NCBI GenBank assembly: GCA_948146395.1
Contig: OX411544.1
Span: 92,070,901-92,134,900 of the forward strand
Direction: 5' to 3'
Length of the DNA stretch: 64,000 nt
Origin: Fragum whitleyi
Taxonomy: Eukaryota; Mollusca; Bivalvia; Cardiida; Cardiidae
Shown here in pieces: positions 22,466-33,629 of this stretch (positions are counted from its first letter, which is position 1; every line of letters begins with the position of its first letter). Under the pieces are notes generated by a model that did no database searches, was not told where the DNA came from, and saw only the letters and a program-made list of their open reading frames with translations. Made by a program: the position numbers and the translations under genes.

Positions 22466-22649
22466 AGAATTCAATGAAGCAAGAATCTGAAAAGAAATGG
22501 ATTCAGCCCTGTGTGGGAAGCTATAAACACTTGTGAGTGCCTCAGTCTTGAAACATGCATTACCGTATATAGGTTTTATTTGGTAATTCATGGTACCTTT
22601 TCTGAGGCCTTTCTTGGTGCTTCATTGTTATAAATTCAAGGCATTTCAG

Positions 22650-22998
22650 GCAGGGATGGACACTAACACCAGTCCCTGTGCCCTAGACCTGTAGATTTTA
22701 GGGAGGACTTGTAGAATCTACCATGTTGCAGGTCCTTTGGGCCTGTAGTTATAGCACTTTCATTTCCTAGATTTTCCAGTTTTGAAAAATAGTTGTCTTT
22801 CCCATACTTTTTCTTTTTTTTAAATGTACTTAAAACATTGTGGAAAAAGAAGGAATTGCTTGTCACAAGCAATTTTTTCTTTAACCACACTGTTTTCTTT
22901 ACAATTTACTCCATAAATTGCTAAAGAATTAGTATAGTTTTCTTGGAGGATCTGTTATAATCAGGGAGGACTTGTAAGATTTGTGGCCAATAGGTCCT
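22650..22998. mobile_element. MITE family Q, copy 1 (AAGCAATTTCTTC hairpin)
   Basis: GTAGATTTTAGGGAGGACTT and TGCAGGTCCTTTGGGCCTG at the left; GAGGACTTGTAAGATTTG and AATAGGTCCTTCAGGGCTGG at the right; a central ATTGCTTGTCACAAGCAAT palindrome. Similar blocks at 56450-56515 (inner hairpin alone) and 58310-58612. Confidence 0.5.
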
Positions 22999-23587
22999 TC
23001 AGGGCTGGTGGCAATTAAAAGTAAGTATTGACCCTTGTCAGGTTCAGTAGGATTGTTTTATTGAAATGAAGACTTACCCTTTGATGGCTGAGTAGTGAAG
23101 AATTATAGTTCGAAAAATTCTGAGGGAGTATATCTAAACTTATTAATGCCTCTAAATGAGGCTTAGTTAAAGTCATATATTGTAAATTCCAATCAAACTG
23201 CACCTTGAGACTCCTTGGGAAGCATTTTGATCAGGATAAATAATCTTGGTTTTGACCTATGTCTGAATACTTGGGATCAATAGGGTAAGTTAGGGCATCC
23301 ATTCTGAACTAGAATTTCATTTCAAAGAGTATCTCTTTGCATTAGAATTATAAATAGGATTAAAACTTTTTGAACTTTTAACCCTTGCCTGCATGGTTCT
23401 CATTATGTACTAAGGAAACTATTGTTGAAAAAGAAGAAATTGTGTGTAACATGGTTTGGTGAAACAGCCCTTTGAAATGACTGAAATACTGTTGAATGTG
23501 ACTCCAAACATGATTAAACAAAACAGAAATATTGATATTAAATAGTTAGTGATTCACCTAATAAGCAAATATCATAGTCTCTCTCGC

Positions 23588-23862
23588 GTTGCAGTCATAG
23601 CACAGTGCATGTAGCGCTTCAGACTATCATTCAAAAGGTCCCGGTTTCGATTCCCAACAGCTGCACTAATCTTTTCTGACTATTTGACTTCAACCAATGG
23701 GTCTATAATCATAGACCTATTGGATAATAGCTGGAGGCTGGGAAACGATGCAATGGTAGTACTGGTGTAAAAAATACCAGGAATCCTTTGTTAGGTGCTC
23801 CAGCCACTGCAACGAAACTTAAAGATTGTTGAAAGGGGAGTAAAACTAAATTCAAACAAAAC
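23588..23862 (+). mobile_element. SINE family S1, nearly full-length
   Basis: tRNA-like head: A-box region ATAGCACAGTGCATGTAGCG and B-box-like GGTTTCGATTCCC. Body: CTGACTATTTGACTTCAACC, AATAGCTGGAGGCTGGGAAA, ATGGTAGTACTGGTG, ACCAGGAATCC, GTTAGGTGCTCCAGCC. Tail: AAATTCAAACAAAAC. Other copies: 33108-33290, 41205-41430, 46695-46862, 53173-53435 (minus), 55155-55292, 56620-56748 (3' end). Confidence 0.75.
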
Positions 23863-24281
23863 TTTATATCACCAGAGACGGTAAAAAAGCCTTGTATATT
23901 AAATACACAGAAAACATCTGCATGTAATTTGTCATGACAAAAAACTTAACATAGACATTGTTAATGAAGTCTTCCCTGAGGTTTATGTAAATATCTGTCT
24001 GTTGCTCTAATTGTTATGCATTTGTTTTACTCTGAACTAATTGAGGTGTATATTCTATCCATGAAAAATTGATTAAGTCAATTATTTTGTTTAATTTTGT
24101 TTTCCTTACAAAAGTTATTTTAATAAGAAAACATAAGACATTAAGCAAGGTAGTCTAGATTCAGTAGTTGAAAAGGTGGATCATGTAACATTTCTTTCCA
24201 TTACCTTCAGCAGTGTGTTGTTTCTGCTGATCGAAATTACTTGAAATTAGCCTTTCTCATTCTCTTCATGACATATACTCA

Positions 24282-24450
24282 GGGGTCCAGATAAGAGGGG
24301 GTAAAACCAGTCTTGAATCTTTATTTCTCAATGAAATCCTTTGATGTAGGCACTCATTTGAGTACCCACATTGAAGTGTTCAAGCAAGGACAAGTGAAAT
24401 ATTTAAAATATTTTGAAATCTAAAATACCCCCTCTATCCGTAGCTCTGTA
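24282..24450. mobile_element. MITE family G, copy 4
   Basis: GGTCCAGATAAGAGGGGGTA at the left, ACCCCCTCTATCCGTAGCTC at the right as TIRs; shared CTTTATTTCTCAATGAAATC. The inner hairpin is partly deleted. Confidence 0.65.
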
Positions 24451-25998
24451 TATTCTTGCTGTGCACAAAATTATGCAGACAATGAAGACTCAGATCAGTC
24501 TGAATAGGCATGCATAATGTTCCAATCCTTAAGTGCCTTCTTTCTATTTGACTATAGTGGCAAAATGTTTAACGTTGGTACTTGAAATGCCAAAAAATTG
24601 ACAATTTGTGTGATAGAAAATTTAAATTCAGCAGGATAAAGGTAGGAGTGTTGGTGGAAAATTTGTTTTCAGTAAAACTCTTACTTTTGTCTTTTCTATC
24701 TCTGCTTGCAATTAATCAGCAGGCATGCATGTAAATTGTCAGCTTTAAATATACAATTGAAGATTGTTAAAATAGAGAATTTTAAGACAAGGTAAATAAA
24801 GCAAACATAGCTTCCTGTCAAATTACACCTATGCAAACTAGAAGTACATGTATTTTGTGCCTCTATTATAGCTACTTAATTCTCATTTCATTTGCTCTTT
24901 GGTAAGGGGTATTTTAAATGACTCAATGATTTGATGTCTGTTTATTAGAAGTTGATAAGTTGATCAAACTTTGAAAAATCATCAAAAATTTTCCCTGTAC
25001 ATTCCAAAGATTTTTACAGTTAAGAAAATATATTTAAAACACATTATTATTATTTAAAAGCAATTTCTTCTTTTTCCACAACATTTCCTACCATAAAGAA
25101 TGGCTTCTTTTCAAGTTTTATGTCGTTGTCTGCTATTTCTTTTGATTGGTGTCAGCCTTAAACTTCAAAAAAGAATTGAATGCAGTGAAATATCCACCCA
25201 GGTAACAGTGCCTGGCGCATTATTACCAGGATCAAGGTCAATATACATTACTGTGTTTTATGTTTCCCATTATTATGCAATTAGTTTGTATAAAGGGAAA
25301 TAATTATCATAATTGTGCAGTACTGTTTGAAGTTAGAATTAGCCGTAGGCTATAAACATTCATTATAAGTTGAAGAGACAAAAATCATCAAAAGGTTTAC
25401 AGTAAGATAATCTGTTACTCTATTCTAGACTCATTAATGCTTTTTCAATGAATGCTACTACTAGATACGATATGAATCTTAAAGTACAGGATCATTCATG
25501 TGAAAGAAAAACATGAAAGGAGGCATATTAGGTGCATAAATAACAGCGTAATAATTAAACTTACTTATCTACTTAGAAGTACAAATAAATGTAAGTTCTC
25601 CCATGCGTAAAGCCATCTAGAGATTATTTTTTTCTGATTTCAATTATAAAAGTAATATTTTTTTTATATTATTTTCTTGTTTATTTATTTATCAAACCTC
25701 TTTATTTAATAGCTAAGAGCATGTGATTGTGTCTGTTTATATAAAAGAAGAATGTTGTACTAGATAGTTGTAGCCTATTAGCATTTGCATATTGAAAAGA
25801 AGTCCTTGTCTCATAACCCCATTCAAACAAACTAACATCAAAATGCTCATTACTAATTGATCTAAGCCTACACTTCCTGCATCCTACTTTATTATTGCGA
25901 GGAAAGTTTTTCTAAAGACTAGTTGAAATGTCACAGAAATTGGAACAAAATTTATATTTTAAAAGCAGGATAACTAGTTATTGCCATTGTATTTTCAG
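24451..25998. other. Intron E-F gap, nothing recognised
   Basis: No shared repeat except a possible family Q half-hairpin AGCAATTTCTTCTTTTTCCA at 25060-25079. A 67-codon open frame at 25100-25303 starts with a hydrophobic stretch but has no recognisable continuation or splice pattern. Confidence 0.45.
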
Positions 25999-26159
25999 AC
26001 AACATGTGCCAACTGTATATCAGCATCTGACGATTATGTATTTGTGGGTTGTGCTAATGGTATAGTGCGGGTGTTTGATGCGACATCTCTATTCTTTGTT
26101 GTGACATTACCTCGACCTCATTACCTCGGTGTCGATATTGCTGCAGCTGTCAATCCTAG
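25999..26159 (+). CDS. MAPKBP1: MAPKBP1-like exon F
   Basis: Acceptor TTTTCAG, donor GTGAGT. 53 codons plus two bases (AG) that join exon G to make Ser. Contains TTCANCISASDDYVFVGC, then NGIVRVFDAT and LPRPHYLGVDIAA. A MITE (see 26165) begins exactly at intron base +6. Confidence 0.96.
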
Positions 26160-26164
26160 GTGAG

Positions 26165-26325
26165 TACCCTATTTCCTCTAATAAGACCACCCTAGCGAAT
26201 AGCTCCCCTTCACTATTTTCTAAGCTCATGCTTATATTCTAAAAGTTTTGTGAGTCACTTCCATAATTTAATATTAATTTCCTCTAAACAGTCAATTAAA
26301 AAAATGTTTGTGTAGAAGAAATTAC
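26165..26325. mobile_element. MITE family T, copy 3, abutting the exon F donor
   Basis: TA at 26165-26166 (intron +6/+7) then CCCTATTTCCTCTAATAA, with later TTCCTCTAAACAGTCAATTA as in other T copies. The right end is degraded near GAAATTACCCT (26325). Confidence 0.65.
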
Positions 26326-26424
26326 CCTGAAATAAATGGCGAAGAGCAAAAATAAGCATAAATTAGACAGATGCTTTGCTTCTGAAAATTGGTTGGAAAT
26401 AAAGAGCTTTTTTGTTTGTTTCAA

Positions 26425-26530
26425 GAAAAGTGACTTGTCACGTGAAAAGGGACCATTTGGGAATTATGTAAAAATTCAACCCTAGTCAGACTTCTGGATT
26501 GCACAGACTGACTAGGGTCGAAATTTTTCG
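26425..26530. repeat. Imperfect palindrome around ACCCTAGTCAGAC
   Basis: ATGTAAAAATTCAACCCTAG and CTAGGGTCGAAATTTTTCG are complementary arms around GACTTCTGGATTGCACAGAC. A related half-site, CTAGTCAGTCCGCGCAATCT, occurs at 28494-28540. Function unknown, probably a MITE. Confidence 0.5.
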
Positions 26531-26727
26531 CATATTACTTTTTTTTTCTGAATCTAGTATAATAAATTTATACCTTCTTGTGAAAGAATTTCTAGAAATG
26601 CTACCTCTGATTGGCCTATAATAGAAGCAATCTCCTTTTCAAATGTTTATTTAAGGGTGTTCTTGGATGGCCCCTTTTCACAAATACAAAAGTTAACTTA
26701 CTATTTTTCTTTTCTGTTAGACCTTAT

Positions 26728-27105
26728 TACAGTTAGTTACATCGTGAAATTAACATTCACCTCATTCAAACCATTCAAAAATGCTCAAACCCATTGAAAA
26801 ATATAGAATCAACAACGTCATTCAAAGTCAACTTTGATAGGGAAAAATCGCAATCTCAATGACATAATTCAAATTGTAAGTGTTACATAGGTTCTTGAAG
26901 AAATAGAAAGCTATGTAAAGAACTTGAATGCATTTTTTATTAAAGGGAGGTAATCTATATTGTTAATTTTCTTCATCCTGAACAAAATTTGCAATAAAGG
27001 ATTACCTCCCATTAAATTCAATCAAAACTCGCTCCACACACTCATTCAATTTCATTCCAAAATCATTCCAAAATCATTCACCTGGTCAATTTCACGATGT
27101 TCACT
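26728..27105. mobile_element. MITE family L, copy 2
   Basis: GTTAGTTACATCGTGAAATT at the left and GTCAATTTCACGATGTTCAC at the right (TIRs). Interior AAAGGGAGGTAATCTATATT / GGATTACCTCCCATTAAAT hairpin. Confidence 0.72.
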
Positions 27106-27156
27106 GTATGCTGAACCAAGATGTTCACAAAGATCAGTCTGTATATTATATGGATC

Positions 27157-27406
27157 AGGGGCCCGTTTTACTTAACATCTTTTGAAAAAATTAATTGTAA
27201 GTCAAAATCACAAATTGTATCTGGTGTTTTTCATTCATTGTTAGATTCAGCCTTGCAATATCTCATCGGAATTGTCTTTAAAAGACGATTCTAATGAGAT
27301 GATGCTTGGTAGAATTCTATATTTAGTTTTTGCTTTAGAAGCAAGTTTGATTTTTGACTTGTGCAAAAAATTATTGTAAGATGTTTAGTAAAACAGGCCT
27401 CTGATC
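27157..27406. mobile_element. MITE family K, copy 2
   Basis: GGGGCCCGTTTTACTTAACA to AAGATGTTTAGTAAAACAGG; central ATCTCATCGGAATTGTC / GACGATTCTAATGAGAT hairpin. Confidence 0.78.
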
Positions 27407-27608
27407 TAAGTCTGCATCATTTGTATGTTATTATTTTCTCTTAAGTTATTGATGAACTAAAATTTGGTGAGGGTTGTTTAAACATCAGGAGTAACAATCC
27501 AAATGTAACATAAAATCCTTGCATTTGCAACTTACTGCATTTTTTTTTTAGCTTAATTTACTGACATTGTCTTAGTAACAAATGACATTTTGATTATTTT
27601 CTTTTCAG

Positions 27609-27687
27609 TCATGTTAACACAATCAAGGATGGAGACATAAAGTACCCTGATACAGTGGCTCTAGCATTTGATGATGGACATAGAAAG
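27609..27687 (+). CDS. MAPKBP1: MAPKBP1-like exon G
   Basis: Acceptor TTTTCAG, donor GTAGTG. One base completing Ser, then 26 codons ending in phase 0: HVNTIKDGDIKYPDTVALAF and DDGHRK. YPDTVAL is a family signature. The linker between exon F and YPDT is a variable region in the family. Confidence 0.94.
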
Positions 27688-28590
27688 GTAGTGTAATCAT
27701 ACAGGGCTATAGAGATAGGGGGATTTTAAGTTTAAGATTAGAATATTATGATATTCCCTGCACAAATTTTACATTTTGGATGCACATTGAAGTTTCCTTG
27801 TTGAGACGAATGAGCTGAGTAAAATCTAATATTTTGTGATATCTCGTGTATCAGTAGAGTAATTCAGCAAAAAATTGATCACAGGTTCACTGTCAAAAGG
27901 GCAACCTTAATTATCAAGAAGAAAAAATATACCCCAAATTTGATCATGTAGCTTTCTTTTATCCAGCCTGAAATTAGGTAATAATACTTGCATGCTGTGC
28001 TATTGATTTAAGATAATAGAAGATACTCATCTTAAAGATATGTAACTTTAGTCAGTAGACATTTATTTAACTCTTCTGCTGTTTACGACAGAGTTATAGA
28101 CAAAGCTTTGACAGGCTGTAAATACTAAGATCAGCTTGTCATATAGTTTAATGTTAGCCTATAGTGCCAGCTACTACAAAATTATTGTTGGAAAGCTTAG
28201 AACCAGCTTTTGTTTTAATGAAAATTTAAATACAGAAGAATAAGGTTTAAGGTATTGAAAGGAATTTCTCAAGATCACAATAAAAAACAGTTATGTGTGC
28301 ATAAGTAATTTTACAAAGAAAGCTCATGATGAGAAAAGGAACCATTTAAACACTATAAAATGGATATATGAAAAAGAGATAGGATCTTGCATAGGTCAAC
28401 CAGTGGTTGCATTTCTAAAAAGTTTTTAAATAGAAAGGTAAAACTTTGATTCTAGATTCAGAAAATCAGCCAATTGCTTTAATTTTTTTACTCTAGTCAG
28501 TCCGCGCAATCTGCGCAGTCTGACAAGGGTTGACACCATATATACCAACCACTTGGTCCCTGACAGTTGACAGTTATACTATATTTTCAG

Positions 28591-28704
28591 GTGACCTGTA
28601 TATATAATGATCATAGTATCTACATATGGAATGTCCATGATCTAAAGAAGATTGGCAAATCCTGGTCCTTTCTTTATCATAGCTCTTGTGTGTATGGAGT
28701 AGAG
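28591..28704 (+). CDS. MAPKBP1: MAPKBP1-like exon H
   Basis: Acceptor TTTTCAG, donor GTAAAC (weaker than its neighbours). 38 codons, phase 0. Contains [18 protein letters not shown] and ends [10 protein letters not shown]. The WN pair stands for the WD dipeptide. Confidence 0.95.
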
Positions 28705-28769
28705 GTAAACAAATATCCTTCAACTTAAATCTCACCTGACCACACCTGCCATGTGTTCAGGATGACAAA

Positions 28770-29345
28770 GCAGTGCAAACAGTTTGCCAATTATACCCCG
28801 TTTGCATGCAAGTGCAGGGTATTATTCTAAAACTGTTTGCATTGCATATAGCCGCCGCTTCGTCTGTCAGTCTGTCCGTCCATAATTCCATCCATCCGTC
28901 CCCAGCGAATTCTCCCTTATCCTTGGGCCAAATCAAATAAAACTTACCATGTGAACTTCCTATGATATAGTGTTGATGCATCTCTCAGTTTTTGGATTTG
29001 AAGCCTTGTCACGAGAAAAGGGGACTTAGGGTAAAATACAGTTTTTCTCAAATTTCTCCTAGTCTAATGGTCAGAATTTACTGAAATTTCATATTTGAGT
29101 GGCAAATTAGATGCCCTGTACTATAAACAATTTGAAATTTTTGTACAAAAGATATATCATGGAAAAAGGGGGGCTTAATGTTTGTTACCTTTTTCTTTCT
29201 TCTCTCCTGGTCTTATGATCAGATATTGATGAAATTTCATCTTTGAGTAGCAAATCAGATGCCCTTGACCATAAACTATTTGAAAATGTCATAAAAAATG
29301 TCATGGAAAAAGGGGGCTTAATGTTTGCTACCTTTATTTTAGCTC
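28770..29345. mobile_element. Pearl-like element, P3 family, second copy
   Basis: A foldback GCAAACAGTTTGCCAATTAT / complement (28778-28850) is followed by ATATAGCCGCCGCTTCGTCT, a CTGT/CCGT/CCAT tract and P3-type core (CTTGGGCCAAATCAAATAAA, GGAAAAAGGGGGGCTTAATG). The foldback resembles 15990-16110 and may be a separate MITE into which P3 inserted. Confidence 0.6.
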
Positions 29346-30734
29346 TCTGTGTCTCACATTTCAGTGCTGAGCAGAAAATGACAAAACTCTTTTACAGAAT
29401 GTCTTTATAAAATGTTCAACCCTCTACCCTATAACAACTGCCTCTCAAAAAGTGTTCAGGGAGAAACAGTAAAGATTCATTGCAATGAATTTTAAAGTTT
29501 GTTGATGGTTAGAACTGACTGAGTAGAAGTACAGCACTTTACAAGTATAACCATAATGTTGAAGTAGGTATTATTAATCAATGCTCAAGTATCAGCCTTG
29601 AAGTTTTTAGAGCTCTTTAAATGGGTCCGTCTAAATACAGCTAAAGATGATTAACTTTTCATGGATATGTAAACTTGGCTTACATACCTACTACCTTAGC
29701 AAACTTTTTCCATTGATTGCATACATTTCTTTTGTGACAATGCCTTATTCAGGGAGCATAATCCGGCTCTTGTTTCATTCTGAATTCAGGGCTGATAACA
29801 CTGTAATCAATATGAATTTTTGTGATATTGATTCCATTTTGTGTCATTGACATTTGCCAGTAAATTTTCCTTCCATATCCATTGTCTAATTGCATGCAAA
29901 CTTGGCAGGATTGTTGCCTTTAGTGTAGCTCCTCAAAGTTGTAGCCCAGCATTTGTCACCCACCAATGGATGTTTGACCATAAGCCTATTTTAAAGGAGT
30001 ATCAGGAGGCTTGTGGTAGCTCTGGTTTGAGAAACATCAGGTATCAATGGATAGATGCTCTAGCCTTTTGGATATGACTTAAATACTGTTAGAAATACTG
30101 TTAATTATCAGGTGTTAAAGCATTTTGAGGGTCTCTGCAAATAACGCCCAAAAAACGTGAATTGATGCTATTATTGAATAAGAAAATAGATAAGAGTATA
30201 AATTCAAACAGAAATTGTGGTTTAATTTCATAGAAACGTCGTAAAACTATTTATAAACCCACTAATATGCTGGAACAATTGCGTCATTCATAATAACATC
30301 CATTTTGTTAATACCGACTTTGCTTTACAAATTCATGATGTCACACAGTTAAACACGGGATTCAGAGTAACATCTTTAGGTTTACTCCATAATAATGTTG
30401 GATATGAATAATTTCAGACATTTTTCTAATCAATGTGTGCAATCTTCTTGATCTAACCTTTGTAGTATTTTAAACAGAAAGCATGAAATATTCTTTTGAG
30501 ACAAACTAATATTGCAGAAAAAAATAGGTGAATCATTGAAATAGATTAAAGCAAAAGAGCTTAAATCGAAGATATCTGAGTAAAAAAAAGCCATGTGTTA
30601 ACGGCACGTAAATTTACTGATAAATCCACACTTTCTCCCATTGATGCCTGAGTTTTGTCGGTAAATGTATGTCTATAACAACAAAAAAATGTTTATTTTA
30701 TGCAATAATACATTTTATCACATTTATTTGACAG
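29346..30734. other. Intron H-I gap, nothing recognised
   Basis: 29640-30080 has two overlapping open frames of 67 and 78 codons without family resemblance. 30120-30730 is AT-rich unique sequence. Confidence 0.45.
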
Positions 30735-30881
30735 ATATATCCAGTTGTAGATTTAAACCAGACATCCATACTTCCAAACCATTCCTTTATCACATGTTCC
30801 AGTGATGACACAATACGGATATGGAACCTTGACCCCCATATGGCACATACTGACACATATAAAAGTAACATTTATTCACAT
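30735..30881 (+). CDS. MAPKBP1: MAPKBP1-like exon I (donor duplicated by a MITE)
   Basis: Acceptor TTGACAG, donor GTAAGT. 49 codons, phase 0. Contains IYPVVDLNQTSILPNHSFIT and CSSDDTIRIWNLD, ending YKSNIYSH. The last two exon bases plus the first eight intron bases (30880-30889) form the target-site duplication of a MULE-like MITE. A second copy of this splice-donor sequence therefore lies at 32491-32500. Confidence 0.95.
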
Positions 30882-30889
30882 GTAAGTAC

Positions 30890-32490
30890 CATTTGGAACA
30901 TCACTCGGCCATTTCCGTAAACTGCAACAGACCTCGGATGTATGTAAGGCGGATAGGTATGTAACAAAATTGTGCACTTTGTTAGGCGGAAATAGTGTTA
31001 GAAAAAATAACACTGTTGATTTATATCTTTTACAGTAAATAACGGCTAAATAATCTTAATTTTTGAGAATGACCAATCATTCTCAAAAATTAAGATTTTT
31101 CAACCGATAATTAAGAATCTTAAGATATTTATATAACAATACGGTGGTTTCACGTTAGTGACTTAAACGAGTAGCGTTAGCGACGTCGAATGTTTTCACT
31201 CTAAGTTTCGAGGGCAAAAGCCTTTTTTACTGACGTCATCGAGTTTTTCCAAGGGTTTCCCGTAATTTTTAGCTCCACTGGCCGAAGGCCAGCGAGCTAT
31301 TGTCATGGCGGAGTGTCCGCCGTGCGTCCGTGCGTAAACTTTTCCTTTAAACATCTTCTCCTCCCAAACCAATGGGCGGATTTTAACGAAACTCGGTAGA
31401 AATGATCCTTGGGTGACCCCCTTCTTAAATTGTTCAAAGAATTTTGATTGGTCCCAAAATATGGGCGTGGCAGGGCGTGGCATTTTTTCACTTTGAAATC
31501 TTTAAAAATCTTCTCCTCCCAAACCATTGGGCCGATTTCAATGAAACTTGGCATGCATGTTCCTTGGGTGACCCTTTACTTAAATTGTTCAAGAAATTCT
31601 GATTGGCCCATAAATATGGGCGTGGCGGGGCGGGGCTTATTTTGAGCCCGAAATCTTTGAACAACATCTCCTCCTGAACCACTGGGCCGATTTCAATGAA
31701 ACTTTGACAAAATGTTCCTTGGGTGACCCTTAACCTAAATTGTTGAAAAAAAATTGATTGGTCTATAAATATGGGCGTGGCAGGGCGGGGCTTATTTTGA
31801 GCCTGAAATCTTTGAACGACATCTCCTCCTGAACCACTGGGCCAATTTCAATGAAACTTTATCAGAATGTTCCTTGGGTGACCCTTTACTTAAATTGTTC
31901 AAGAAATTTTCATTGGACTAAAAATATGGGTGTGGCAGGGCAGGGCCTATTTTGAGCCCAAAATTTTCAAATGACATTTTCTCCTGAACCACTTGGCTAT
32001 TTTCAATGAAACTTTACCAGAATGTTCCTTGAGTGTCTCTTTTCAAAAATTATCTCCTCCGGAACCACTCAGCCAATTTCAATGAAACTTTACCAGAATA
32101 TTTCTTGGGTTACTATTTACTTAAATTGTTCAAGAAATTTTGTTTGGTCCATAAATATGGGCATGTCAGGTGGGGCCTATTATGAGCCCGAAATCTTTGA
32201 ACAACATCTTCTGAACCTTATGTTTTAATAAGATTGGTCAAGGGTTGCAGGTTCATTCTGATTGAGTATTTTGGTGCAATATGGACCAGAACCATTTAAT
32301 CATTACTAAATAGGTCTTAGGAGATTCTGGAGTGTTAATGTATTCATTTAAAGTAAGCTTTATTTAATGAAAGTCTAAAGATTTTAAAGCCAGTGGAGCG
32401 ATACAGGCCCTCTTGGGCCTCTTGTTTAATAAAGTCTGTCTATGTACATCCGAGGTTGATCGTGAGATTGGCCGAGTGGTTTTCCGAATG
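30890..32490. mobile_element. MULE-like MITE copy 2, inserted on the exon I splice donor, itself split by P7
   Basis: TIRs CATTTGGAACATCACTCGGC and CATTCGGAAAACCACTCGGC (complement of right). Target duplication ATGTAAGTAC (30880-30889) / ATGTAAGCAC (32491-32500), nine of ten bases identical. Inner palindrome ATCTTAATTTTTGAGAATGA at 31046-31106. Highly similar to copy 1 at 16527-16971 throughout, apart from the P7 insertion. Confidence 0.9.
31270..32426. mobile_element. Pearl-like element P7 inside the MULE-like MITE
   Basis: AGCTCCACTGGCCGAAGGCC hairpin start, GTGCGTCCGTGCGTAAAC tract, six to seven ~155-bp units, end CCAGTGGAGCGATACAGGCC (complement of the start), GGGCCTCTTGTT. Left flank CCCGTAATTTTT and right flank AATAAAGTCTGTCTATGTAC match the uninterrupted copy at 16899-16935. 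Confidence 0.9.
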
Positions 32491-32539
32491 ATGTAAGCAC
32501 CAGTAGATCTACAGAATAATGTCTATAATTTGTTGAACT

Positions 32540-32935
32540 CTCTCTTATTATGCCATCTTTCGAGGAAGAGGGGGATAAACTGCTTTGCGCTTCGTAGATT
32601 GGTCTGTCTGTAAACCATTTCTTTTTCGGAGTATATCTCAAAAAGTTTGCAAGCTAAAATCATGAAACTTCATAGGTGGAAAAATCTCATTGAAGAGAAA
32701 TGCAATGCAACAAAAACCTTGCCTCTTCTCATCATATTTTTGAGTTATTGCCCTTTGTTAAATTTATAATTTGTTTTTTTGCCAAGAGCATATCTGAAAA
32801 AGTATGCCAGCTAGAATTATGGAACTTAAGAGGTGGATAGATCTAATTGAGGATAAGTGCAGTGTACAAGAACCATGACTCTAGTCATCATATTTTTCGA
32901 ATTATTCCCCTTTATTAATTGACAAAAAAATTGCC
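32540..32935. repeat. Decayed P1-family pearl-like sequence
   Basis: TATGCCATCTTTCGAGGAAG start, GGTCTGTCTGTAAACC, two core units with ATCATGAAACTTCATAGGTG and GAGTTATTGCCCTTTGTTA. Confidence 0.5.
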
Positions 32936-33107
32936 AGCAACCTGCTCTAAATGGTTTACAAACAGCTTTTGTTCAATGTTATAAAGTAAACCCCTAAAAC
33001 TATGTTTGGGGAGTATATAGGAGTCAGCTTGTTGGTGGTTTTGTGTGTCCATCTGTAGCTTTTTTGTATCTGCTCAATTTCTCAGCAACCAATATGCTCT
33101 TTCACCA

Positions 33108-33290
33108 ATGGGTAGATAATGGTACACCTATGAGAGATAGCAGTCAGAGGCTAGGAAAGGGTGTAATGGTAGTACAGGTGAAAGAAATACCAGGAATCCA
33201 TTGTTAGGTGCTCCGGCTGCCGGGATATAACTGCTAAATTGTTGAAAGCAGCATAAAACCGATTCAAACAAACAAACAAGCAACTAATAT
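33108..33290 (+). mobile_element. SINE family S1, headless copy
   Basis: AGATAGCAGTCAGAGGCTAG, AATGGTAGTACAGGTG, ACCAGGAATCCATTGTTAGG, then ATTCAAACAAACAAACAAGC tail. Confidence 0.7.
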
Positions 33291-33629
33291 GCAGATTTCA
33301 TTCAAACTTCACATTTGTTGTAAGTATCAAGCAGAGATGTGCAAGTGACAAACCATTGAGTTACGACAGCGTTATGGCCATTTGATGGAAAATTGCTTTT
33401 CATCATTGATAAGCACTTGTAGAGGTGTTTTAGTCCGCTTTGTGATAGTTTCGTTTATTACTCTCTTGACTTGTTTTGAAATTTAAGGAAGAAAGATAAA
33501 AATAAGTGTAAAAGATAGATATTCTGTCACTTAAATTAGTTTTGAAACAAAGTTTTCCTCTCTAGAACTTGACCAATTGAAATTTGGTTGCAGGAATGAA
33601 TGTTTAATATGTTCCCCAACAAGCCCCTT

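Noticed and set aside
25100..25303. Possible small secreted protein (hydrophobic N-terminus MASFQVLCRCLLFLLIGVSL)
   Set aside because: A single short frame deep in an intron, no recognisable domain, promoter or splice continuation; a chance frame is more likely.
29841..30077. 78-codon open frame as a nested gene
   Set aside because: No family resemblance and it overlaps another chance frame; composition is like its surroundings.
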